NCBI RefSeq assembly: GCF_020171725.1 | Contig: NZ_JAIVAJ010000014.1 | Location: 1-36,957, forward strand | Origin: Halobacillus litoralis | GTDB lineage: Bacteria; Bacillota; Bacilli; Bacillales; Halobacillaceae | Reading direction: 5' to 3' | DNA: 36,957 nucleotides | In this document: positions 30,637 through 36,957 of the stretch, piece after piece | How the letters are laid out: the number at the start of each line of letters is the position of its first letter | How positions within the stretch are numbered: the stretch's first letter is position 1 | Position numbers and translations under genes: made by a program | The notes under the pieces: generated by a model | Database searches by the model: none | What the model was told of the DNA's origin: nothing | Seen by the model: the letters and a program-made list of their open reading frames with translations, nothing else

Positions 30637-31291
30637 CTTAGCGCAATTGTTTCTCAGGCGGGATGACCATTTATTCCGGCTCAAACGCGCAGAAAAGATA
30701 AAAAACGTTTGGAATCTCATGTTTATTTTACTCGCACTCACACTTGTTACATACATATGGATGGCTTGGTTAGGCCTTGGAACAGATGCTATATCTATGA
30801 ATATGGCAGACCTTAACCGTGTAGAGTATGAATTTAGAAAAGCTTGGTTCGTGATTGGTAGAGTAGGATACGCGCTGGTGTTCTTCCTGTTCATCCTATT
30901 CGTCTCCTCCTTCTTCTTCTGGCTGTTCAATGATGTCGCCTATAAGAAGATGATCATCATGCAGATGAACGTGCTGCTGATTCTATTACTGGAGCGGATC
31001 ACATGGATCCCGTTGATGGTGTATGCAGGAATCGACTGGTTCGTCTCTCCATTTTCATTCGGAGTGATCGCTTCGTACTTCACGAACCTGGGCTATGTCG
31101 TGTACTTCTTCGGAGCCATATCACTCTTTCAGCTGCTGGTGATGTGGTATCAAATCAAGTGGCTGTCTACCATGTCGAGTACGAAAAAAATCTGGATCTG
31201 GGTCGGCGTCATTGCATGGCACGTTCTCCTTTGGGCAGGGACGGCCGCACTCTCGTTTTACCACCTGGAACTCCTTTATTTAATCAGGTAA
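30623..31291 (+). CDS. Yip1-type membrane protein (YknW-like)
   Basis: About 222 aa with five hydrophobic segments (about 30-50, 85-107, 115-137, 145-170, 190-215). The topology and the pairing with an adaptor protein resemble B. subtilis YknW, a Yip1-domain protein that assembles the YknXYZ transporter. I chose ATG at 30623 with AAGGTGG 8 nt upstream; an in-frame GTG at 30611 is also possible. The identity is by context and topology rather than a strong motif. Confidence 0.65.
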   Translation: MYSVNLAQLFLRRDDHLFRLKRAEKIKNVWNLMFILLALTLVTYIWMAWLGLGTDAISMNMADLNRVEYEFRKAWFVIGRVGYALVFFLFILFVSSFFFWLFNDVAYKKMIIMQMNVLLILLLERITWIPLMVYAGIDWFVSPFSFGVIASYFTNLGYVVYFFGAISLFQLLVMWYQIKWLSTMSSTKKIWIWVGVIAWHVLLWAGTAALSFYHLELLYLIR

Positions 31292-31314
31292 GAAAGTAGA
31301 AGGTGTAGATATCC

Positions 31315-32538
31315 ATGAAGAAGAAAAATTATAAAGGCAGAGTCATCGGATTACTGATCATCGCTTTTATCGCGCTGAACTCCTTCCTGATCTTCTTTGA
31401 TGAGGAGGAGCGCGTGGAGCGTAAGTCTTATGTTGAAACGTGGTCGAAGTCCTTTACATACGACTTGTTTGAACGTTTGAACGTAAATGGTGTCTTTGCC
31501 TCAGATGAAGAAAATTCCGTTTACTTCAACGAAAGCATTGGGTCCTTTCAAGAATTTCTTGTAGAAGAAGGACAGTCGATTGACGAGGGGGACGACCTCT
31601 ATACCTATGAAGTGGTCGACTATTCCAAACAGGAAACACAGCTTCAAAGTGAAATTGATCGCCTCGATGAAGAAATTGAAGCCATCGAGGATTACGTAGA
31701 TGAGCTGGAAGATTTCGATATTCCAGACCCTGAAAGCGATGACGATGATGATTCGAGTGACCCTCCTTCTTACGTTGAAACAGAATTCCAACAGGAAGCA
31801 GCCGTAGCCGAGCAGGAAGCAGAGCTTGAGAAAAAGCGCGCGATGCTTCAAATGGTCGAGGACCAACTCGATCAGTTGGAGGATGACGGTCAGGAGATTA
31901 CGGTCACTAGCCCTTATGACGGCACTGTGACACAAGTATCCAAGAGTCTTGAAGCTCCTATTTTGACACTGAAATCAACGAGCTTGATGGTCGCTGGTGA
32001 ATTGAGTGAAGATGAAAGGCAGCTGGTCGAGCAAGACATGCCTGCTCAAGTCTTCATTCCTGAATTAGACGTTCAAGCGCCTGGGACGTTGACGAACGTC
32101 AGCGATTTCCCGGAGGAAACCGACTCGCAGCGTTTAAGTCGTTATCCATACGAAATGACCCTCGAAAATGAAGCAGAGAACGTGCTTCCAGGCTACCACG
32201 CGGATGTTGATATCATTACGGATTCAGCCCTTGGTGCCGTTTCCGTATTGGAGAATGTGCTGGTTACAGAAGAGAACTTATATGCATGGGTTATGACAGT
32301 GGACGGATCGCTGGAAAGACGCACGGTTGAAACAGGTATCACGGAAGACGGGTTAGTAGAAGTTGAGCAAGGCTTGGAAGAAGGCGAATGGCTGGCAGAT
32401 GAGCCGAAGGACGAGTTCAGAAACGGAGCTCCGTTCATTACTCCCATCCATTTACAGGACCTGCCCTTCCAACGAATTTTCGAACCAGAGCTCGGAAACC
32501 GCAAAAACTATGGCTTACTCGGCCTGTTAGCAAGATAA
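31315..32538 (+). CDS. Membrane-fusion (HlyD/YknX-like) efflux adaptor protein
   Basis: A 407-aa protein. One N-terminal membrane segment (about 9-27) anchors it; the rest is extracytoplasmic. Two coiled-coil arms (about 101-134 and 155-192) form a hairpin, interrupted by an acidic Asp/Ser/Pro-rich loop (134-153). The lipoyl-like half SPYDGTVTQVSKSLE follows, then beta-barrel domains. YknX and relatives link ABC permeases to partners. Here no ATPase or permease gene follows: a terminator comes 9 nt after the stop. It starts with ATG, 23 nt after the yknW-like gene. Confidence 0.8.
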   Translation: MKKKNYKGRVIGLLIIAFIALNSFLIFFDEEERVERKSYVETWSKSFTYDLFERLNVNGVFASDEENSVYFNESIGSFQEFLVEEGQSIDEGDDLYTYEVVDYSKQETQLQSEIDRLDEEIEAIEDYVDELEDFDIPDPESDDDDDSSDPPSYVETEFQQEAAVAEQEAELEKKRAMLQMVEDQLDQLEDDGQEITVTSPYDGTVTQVSKSLEAPILTLKSTSLMVAGELSEDERQLVEQDMPAQVFIPELDVQAPGTLTNVSDFPEETDSQRLSRYPYEMTLENEAENVLPGYHADVDIITDSALGAVSVLENVLVTEENLYAWVMTVDGSLERRTVETGITEDGLVEVEQGLEEGEWLADEPKDEFRNGAPFITPIHLQDLPFQRIFEPELGNRKNYGLLGLLAR

Positions 32539-32547
32539 ACTCATTTA

Positions 32548-32579
32548 AAAGAGCTTGAGGTTCTATCCTCAAGCTCTTT
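32548..32579 (+). terminator. Terminator of the yknWX-like operon
   Basis: A perfect 13-bp stem (AAAGAGCTTGAGG and its complement, 6-nt loop) is followed by a T-rich stretch. It confirms that the operon ends after the adaptor gene. Confidence 0.88.
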
Positions 32580-32594
32580 CTTATATCCTTTTTA

Positions 32595-32623
32595 TTAAAT
32601 CATTTGGACAGAAATGATACAGT
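32595..32623 (+). promoter_or_regulatory. Candidate promoter of the luciferase-like monooxygenase gene
   Basis: TTAAAT, 17 nt, TACAGT, with TGA just before the -10 (extended). A small hairpin (CCTCCC/GGGAGG, 32657-32673) lies in the leader between this and the gene. Confidence 0.4.
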
Positions 32624-32700
32624 AGAGGTAGAGAACACTGCAAGTTATGCATTTCACCTCCCCTCATGGGAGGATAGACAAACAATGAAGGGGGTATCTT

Positions 32701-33705
32701 ATGAAGTTAAGTGTGTTAGATCAATCACCCCTGCTTCCTGGGATTACACCACATGAAGCCCTGCATCAAACGACGGAACTTGCTAAATGGACGGACAAGC
32801 TCGGTTATCACCGATTCTGGGTATCAGAGCATCACAGCACCGAAAGCCTAGCTGGTTCTGCCCCTGAAGTTCTAGCCGGTCACCTGGCCGCTCATACGAA
32901 ACAAATACGAATCGGGACAGGAGGCGTACTCCTCCCCCACTACAGCTCATATAAAATAGCAGAAGTGTTCCGCTTACTGGAAACACTCCATCCTGGCAGA
33001 ATCGACGTCGGAGTCGGGCGTGCACCCGGCGGGATGCCGAACGTCAACCTTGCCTTGAACAAAGGGAAGCTGCCTTCTATTGAGGACTATCCCGCTCAAG
33101 TCGAAGAACTGATGGCCTATCTTCACGGACACGATCCGCACGGCAGAGACGTCTATGCGACACCAATCGGCGAAACCGCTCCACCAGTATGGATGCTCGG
33201 TTCGAGCGGGACAAGTGCACGTTTGGCGGCGGACTTAGGCACATCCTATTCGTTCGCCCACTTTATCAGTGGAAAGGGCGGCGTTCGAGCTATGGAGCGC
33301 TATCAACGCTATTTCTCTCCTTCCATGCAGCAAGGCGCACCGCAAGGAAACGTATCGGTCTTCGTCGTCTGTTCAGATACGAGAGAAGAAGCTGAGTATC
33401 TGGCCTCAAGCCTCGACCTGGCTCTCTTGAAAATCGAGCAGGGTGGCAAAAGATCCTCTTTCCCTTCTCCAGATGAAGCCATTCATTACAATTACTCGCT
33501 GAATGAGCTGGACCGTGTCCAAGAAAACCGGAACCGGATGGTTGTCGGAACACCGGATGAGGTAAAAGCTTCTCTTCTCGAACTGGCTGAAGCCTACCAC
33601 GTAGATGAAGTGATCATCAATACGATTGTTTCGCCATTTGAGAAAAGACTCGAGTCCTATGAGTTAATTGCTGAAGCGTTCAACCTTGAGCATACAACTG
33701 TATAA
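32701..33705 (+). CDS. LLM-class flavin-dependent oxidoreductase
   Basis: A 334-aa luciferase-like monooxygenase. The TIM-barrel start is LSVLDQSPLLPGITPHEAL, followed by RFWVSEHHSTESLAGSAPEV (about 38-57, flavin/substrate loop) and RIDVGVGRAPGG (about 100-111). It resembles the YceB/YvbT-type group that uses reduced FMN; the substrate is unknown. The ATG has AAGGGGG 6 nt upstream. It is flanked by terminators on both sides, so it is transcribed alone. Confidence 0.9.
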   Translation: MKLSVLDQSPLLPGITPHEALHQTTELAKWTDKLGYHRFWVSEHHSTESLAGSAPEVLAGHLAAHTKQIRIGTGGVLLPHYSSYKIAEVFRLLETLHPGRIDVGVGRAPGGMPNVNLALNKGKLPSIEDYPAQVEELMAYLHGHDPHGRDVYATPIGETAPPVWMLGSSGTSARLAADLGTSYSFAHFISGKGGVRAMERYQRYFSPSMQQGAPQGNVSVFVVCSDTREEAEYLASSLDLALLKIEQGGKRSSFPSPDEAIHYNYSLNELDRVQENRNRMVVGTPDEVKASLLELAEAYHVDEVIINTIVSPFEKRLESYELIAEAFNLEHTTV

Positions 33706-33713
33706 GTCAATCC

Positions 33714-33742
33714 ACCTCTAAGCTTTTGCTTAGAGGTTTTTT
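33714..33742 (+). terminator. Terminator of the monooxygenase gene
   Basis: A perfect 10-bp stem (ACCTCTAAGC and its complement, TTTT loop) ends in a run of T. Confidence 0.92.
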
Positions 33743-33769
33743 AAATATTTTTTTAAACGGTTCAACTGT

Positions 33770-33796
33770 TAAGAAAAGGCGCTTTCTCTCCGATAT
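33770..33796 (+). promoter_or_regulatory. Sigma-D (motility) type promoter of the lipoprotein-chemoreceptor operon
   Basis: TAAG, 15 nt, TCCGATAT. The B. subtilis sigma-D consensus is TAAA, about 15 nt, GCCGATAT, so 3/4 and 7/8 bases match with ideal spacing. The start would be near 33802, about 33 nt before the first gene. Sigma-D drives flagellar and chemotaxis genes, which fits the chemoreceptor in the operon. Confidence 0.7.
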
Positions 33797-33834
33797 TTAA
33801 TGTTGTCAGACATCATACAAGAGGAGTGAAAACA

Positions 33835-34782
33835 GTGAGACGAATGTATATGATTCTCGCCCTGTCCCTCATCCCTTTCATACTTTTGGGATGTGCGCAG
33901 CAAAGCGGTCATACTCAGACGAAAGAAAACGTTAGTGCAGGTCTTCTCGTCACCGACAGTGGCTTAGGAGACGACTCATTCAGTGATTCCGCCTTTCAAG
34001 GTTTAGAAAGAGCACGTGATGAGCTCGGCATCACCTTTGATTATCGTGAACCGTCTAATGGTCAATATAAGAAGAGAATGGAAGAACTTATTCAACAAGA
34101 ACACGACGTAATTATCGGCCTTGGTTTCAACGCTCAGTCGACAGTAGAAGATTTAGCAGCCAAATATCCTGAACAGGACTTCGTTTTAATCGATGCCGTG
34201 TCGAAATTGGAGAATGTGACGTCCATTACGTTCAAAGAAGATGAAGGAAGCTTCCTGATTGGGTTATTAGCAGGCATGAAGACGACAAGCGATGTCGTCG
34301 GCTACATTGGTGGAGAAAAAATACCTGTTACCGAGCGGTTCGAAAGTGGCTTTAAAGAAGGGGTAGCGACTGCCAATCCAGAAGCTGAAGTCCTTGTTAC
34401 ATATGCCAACACATTCAATGATGACCAAAAAGGGCAAAGCATTACGCGAAAGATGGTCAATCAAGGGGCAGATAACATTTTTCATGCTGCAGGTTTTACA
34501 GGAATCGGGGCATTGAAAGAAGCCCAGGCCCAGCAAATTTTTGCGTACGGAGTAGACAGCGACCAATTCTTCGTCGCTGAAGAGGCCGTTGTGACTTCCA
34601 TGCTGAAAAACGTAAACGTCGCTTTATTCAATGTCATGACTCAAGTTGCAGAAGGAACCCCGCTGAACGGGCAGCACTTAGAGCTCGGAATTGAAGAGGA
34701 TGGCGTCGGGCTTGCTCCGATCCGCCTCATCACTCTTACTTCTCAAGAGCAGAAGATGCTTGATGAAGCACAAAACAAGTAG
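33835..34782 (+). CDS. BMP/PnrA-family substrate-binding lipoprotein
   Basis: A 315-aa lipoprotein. The signal peptide (MYMILALSLIPFILLGCAQQ) has the lipobox LLGC, so it is anchored outside the membrane. The body is a periplasmic-binding-protein fold of the BMP family (AGLLVTDSGLGDDSFSDSA, then QDFVLIDAVS and GYIGGEKIPVTERFESGF). Known members bind nucleosides for ABC uptake (PnrA, YufN) or act as Med-like proteins. I chose the GTG at 33835 with AGAGGAG 8 nt upstream; the GTG at 33826 overlaps that site. No permease or ATPase is nearby; a chemoreceptor follows by 16 nt. Confidence 0.88.
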   Translation: MRRMYMILALSLIPFILLGCAQQSGHTQTKENVSAGLLVTDSGLGDDSFSDSAFQGLERARDELGITFDYREPSNGQYKKRMEELIQQEHDVIIGLGFNAQSTVEDLAAKYPEQDFVLIDAVSKLENVTSITFKEDEGSFLIGLLAGMKTTSDVVGYIGGEKIPVTERFESGFKEGVATANPEAEVLVTYANTFNDDQKGQSITRKMVNQGADNIFHAAGFTGIGALKEAQAQQIFAYGVDSDQFFVAEEAVVTSMLKNVNVALFNVMTQVAEGTPLNGQHLELGIEEDGVGLAPIRLITLTSQEQKMLDEAQNK

Positions 34783-34798
34783 AAAGGAGAAAACAAAC

Positions 34799-36508
34799 AT
34801 GAGTATTGGAAAGCGTCTATACACCCTAACCCTGATTCCACTTATTCTAAGCCTCGTCTTGATCGGATATATTGTCTTCCAGATGATTCAGCTTCAGCAA
34901 TCGTCCAACCAGGATGTGCAGGTTCTGCTGGAAGCAAAAGAGCTTCACGGTCAAATTGTGACGGCTGAACAGGCTTTAGACAGTTACGGTTACAACCCTT
35001 CAGAAGCAACAAAAAGTGAAGCCTTAGCCCAATTGGAGCAGACGAAAGCCGAATTCGAAGGCATCGCTCCCCTGCTGGAAACAGCTGAACAGACACGCTG
35101 GTTCGACCAAGCAGACTCCAAATATCAAAGCTGGGTGCAGGAAGCCGAATCTGCGTTGAACACTTCGGATATCAATGAAGTCCAGCGGCAGGCTGCCCGA
35201 ACAGCCGGGATTCTGAATGACACATTCATGCTTCAACAGGAATCAAAGGCTTGGTATGATTCCGAGATCGCCGCACAAAAGCAGCAAATCCAGACGATGA
35301 TCCTCTTTACGATCATCGCCTCTGCCGTATTGATTGTCACGTCCCTCTTCTCTTCCACTCGATTGGCCGCACGAATCGCAAAGCCTGTCCGTGAATTGGC
35401 AGAGCAAGCGGCCAAAGTAGCCGATGGAAATCTAAACGCAGACGTCGAGGTAGACGAACGGGCTAAAGATGAAATCGGACAGTTGAAGCAGTCATTCCAA
35501 GTGATGATCACCAACCTTCGTAATACGGTTCAATCTGTTCACCACATCGGTGAAAACGTTGGCGATTTCAGTTCGAAATTAAAGTCTGAAATGGACGGTC
35601 TGACTGAAGTGAACCACCAGGTTGCAAGTTCGACAGATGAGCTCGCTCAAGGCAGCCAAACCATTTCGAACGACATTCAAGATGTCTCCTCCCATATGGA
35701 GAACCTCCACCTTTCGTTTGAAGCGAATCATGAACGAACCCGTGAGTCCCGAAACGAAAGTCGCGAAGCGCTCCACTACGTCGAAGAGGGGCAGGAGGCT
35801 ATTAAACACCAGCGTTCCTTAATGGATGAGAGCACAGCGACCATCACCGGAATGAACGACTCCGTCAAACGATTCGTGCAGTACACCGATCAAATCGAGA
35901 AAACCATCCACGTCGTCAATGACATTGCCGAACAGACCAACCTGCTTGCTCTGAATGCAGCCATTGAAGCGGCCCGCGCAGGCGAACATGGCAAAGGGTT
36001 CGCCGTTGTCGCAGATGAAGTCCGAAAGCTTGCTGATCAATCTTCCGAGACAACCGGCAACATTTCGGATATGGTTCAGCATATCAAATCTGGCGTCCAT
36101 GAAATTGCGAACGAGATGGAATCCACCGTCCAGCTCTCTAAAGAGCAGGATGATTCGGTCAACCAGTCCAAGAACGCTTTTGATAAAATCAGCACGCAAG
36201 TCAATGAGATCGACCGACGACTTGAAGCGCTCGCGCACGAAATGGAACAATCCAAAGAAAAGAGCGCACAAGTGAGCAGCTCGATCGAAAATGTAAGTGC
36301 GATCACCGAAGAAACTGCCGCAGGAACAGAAGAAATTTCGGCCTCCACTGCCGAACAACAGACATCATTCCAGCAAATGATCGAAGAGACAGGAAAGCTC
36401 GAACAAATGATTGCTGAAATGAACGAGCAGCTCCAGCAATTTTCGTGGGAAGAACGAGAAGAAACACTCCCAGAAGAAGCGGATGAACAGATGAGTCAAT
36501 CCGCCTGA
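34799..36508 (+). CDS. Methyl-accepting chemotaxis protein
   Basis: A 569-aa chemoreceptor. TM1 is about residues 8-31; a short, mainly helical outside domain of about 135 aa follows; TM2 is about 166-185, then HAMP (188-240, KPVRELAEQAAKVADGNL). The cytoplasmic rod ends in the conserved tip EQTNLLALNAAIEAARAG near 377-394, which binds CheA and CheW. Gln/Glu-rich flanks provide methylation sites. The ATG at 34799 has AAAGGAG upstream; a 36-codon upstream extension overlapping the lipoprotein gene is rejected. Co-transcription with a binding lipoprotein from a sigma-D-type promoter suggests that the lipoprotein presents the ligand. Confidence 0.95.
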   Translation: MSIGKRLYTLTLIPLILSLVLIGYIVFQMIQLQQSSNQDVQVLLEAKELHGQIVTAEQALDSYGYNPSEATKSEALAQLEQTKAEFEGIAPLLETAEQTRWFDQADSKYQSWVQEAESALNTSDINEVQRQAARTAGILNDTFMLQQESKAWYDSEIAAQKQQIQTMILFTIIASAVLIVTSLFSSTRLAARIAKPVRELAEQAAKVADGNLNADVEVDERAKDEIGQLKQSFQVMITNLRNTVQSVHHIGENVGDFSSKLKSEMDGLTEVNHQVASSTDELAQGSQTISNDIQDVSSHMENLHLSFEANHERTRESRNESREALHYVEEGQEAIKHQRSLMDESTATITGMNDSVKRFVQYTDQIEKTIHVVNDIAEQTNLLALNAAIEAARAGEHGKGFAVVADEVRKLADQSSETTGNISDMVQHIKSGVHEIANEMESTVQLSKEQDDSVNQSKNAFDKISTQVNEIDRRLEALAHEMEQSKEKSAQVSSSIENVSAITEETAAGTEEISASTAEQQTSFQQMIEETGKLEQMIAEMNEQLQQFSWEEREETLPEEADEQMSQSA

Positions 36509-36523
36509 ATCACAGACAAAAGC

Positions 36524-36557
36524 AAAAAGCCGCTCCGATATCCGGAGCGGCTTTTTT
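36524..36557 (+). terminator. Terminator of the lipoprotein-chemoreceptor operon
   Basis: AAAAAGCCGCTCCG pairs with CGGAGCGGCTTTTT around a 5-nt loop, ending in six T. Confidence 0.93.
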
Positions 36558-36601
36558 AGGGTGTCGAGAAAGCTCTATCGATTCTTTTAAGCTGGCGAAG
36601 C

Positions 36602-36721
36602 GGTGTTGGCGAAACAACTCGCTTTCCGTGGGCGTCCGCTGAGTCTCCTCGCTCCCTTCGGTCGCTGCGGGGTCTCATCTGTACTCTGCTCCCACAGGAG
36701 TCTCGTAGTTTCGCCAACACC
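36602..36721. repeat. 120-bp structured repeat with 14-bp terminal inverted repeats
   Basis: The ends GGTGTTGGCGAAAC and GTTTCGCCAACACC are perfect inverted copies. The inside contains CTTTCCGTGGGCG, CTGCGGGGTCTCA and CTCCCACAGGAGTCTC, a pattern I recognise from intergenic repeats widespread in Bacillaceae genomes. Only one full copy is in this window. It has no coding capacity; the ORF read across it is spurious. Confidence 0.7.
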
Positions 36722-36957
36722 TTTATGAAGAAAGACGGAACCTCTTATGCTATCATCTAGAAAAGGCGAGGACTGCACAGAATACGTTCGGCTTTCGATA
36801 CCACGTTGGGTTCTGTTCCTACTACTCTTCGTACAGTAGGGTGGAAAATGGCGAGACTCCCTCCGGAAACGTTGATACACCAGGGGTTCGAAGCGTTATT
36901 TATCGTTTTTAAATTTTTTTAATACCAATCCTTTACTCGCATCTCCCTTTTATTCAA
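36722..36957. other. Right-end intergenic stretch; no gene seen
   Basis: About 236 bp after the repeat. A GGCGAGACTCC near 36850 weakly resembles part of the repeat and may be a decayed fragment. The last 60 bp are AT-rich and could hold a promoter or terminator of a gene outside the window. Confidence 0.4.

Noticed and set aside
32657..32673. Hairpin CCTCCC/GGGAGG in the monooxygenase leader as a riboswitch or terminator
   Set aside because: Only 6 bp, no T tract and no surrounding conserved structure that I recognise; may be chance.
35819..36358. 179-codon ORF antisense to the chemoreceptor
   Set aside because: Phe/Cys/Arg-rich shadow of a highly repetitive coiled-coil gene; no start signal and no recognisable domain.
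36587..36880. 97-codon minus-strand ORF at the right end
   Set aside because: It reads through the 120-bp structured repeat and a terminator-flanking region, is Arg/Ser-rich and has no ribosome site. Such ORFs are typical false calls on this repeat.

Overview
The window looks like chromosomal DNA from a spore-forming member of the Bacillaceae, probably a halophilic or alkaliphilic genus related to Halobacillus. Evidence: the left half keeps the Bacillus subtilis order acpS - (nnr) - ydcC - alr - mazEF - rsbRSTUVW-sigB-rsbX - tex - cmpA/ydcK - tRNA array. The proteins resemble B. subtilis RsbS, SigB, MazF and CmpA closely, sporulation-type genes (cmpA, yppG) are present, and many extracytoplasmic segments are acidic. 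Species cannot be fixed from this window.

Layout. 1-1485: twelve minus-strand tRNA genes (Asn, Ser, Glu, Asp, Gln, Lys, Leu, Leu, Arg, Pro, Gly, Ile in transcription order) with three sigma-A promoters. They run leftward into what looks like a pre-16S leader, so an rRNA operon should lie just outside the left edge. 1576-4422: SprT-like protein, the small spore gene cmpA, and tex. 4526-9443: the complete partner-switching operon of the general stress factor sigma-B, with its internal autoregulatory promoter. 9887-14941: mazEF, alr, a LolA-like lipoprotein, nnr and acpS. 15042-19655: rhomboid protease, DEAD-box helicase cshA, an EamA exporter and DegV. 19698-23275: OFA-type MFS carrier with a coupled esterase, YppG, a glutaredoxin-like protein and a YhfK-like reductase. 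23559-26932: an ABC-F ATPase, a MarR regulator and a divergent methyltransferase. 26993-30324: dagK-VOC, and a marR-MATE efflux operon. 30376-32538: a YknW/YknX-like pair without YknYZ. 32701-36508: a luciferase-like monooxygenase, then a nucleoside-binding-type lipoprotein paired with a chemoreceptor. The right end holds a 120-bp repeat with inverted ends.

How the genes connect. Promoter reading by eye ties distant parts together. The sigB operon encodes the factor whose consensus (GTTTAA, 12-14 nt, GGGTAT) recurs before rsbV, the glutaredoxin gene, the yhfK-like gene and dagK. A sigma-D (motility) type promoter precedes the lipoprotein-chemoreceptor pair, which supports a chemosensory function. 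An ECF-type promoter precedes the yknWX-like pair.

The most interesting loci are: (1) the ABC-F leader, with a promoter, a 35-codon upstream ORF, a possible antiterminator and an intrinsic terminator, as in ribosome-stalling attenuators of antibiotic-resistance ABC-F genes; (2) the binding-lipoprotein/chemoreceptor operon; (3) a terminator-like hairpin in the cshA leader; (4) the YknWX pair lacking its ABC transporter, preceded by a mini-ORF that overlaps the gene start. No mobile element, phage gene or CRISPR array was seen.
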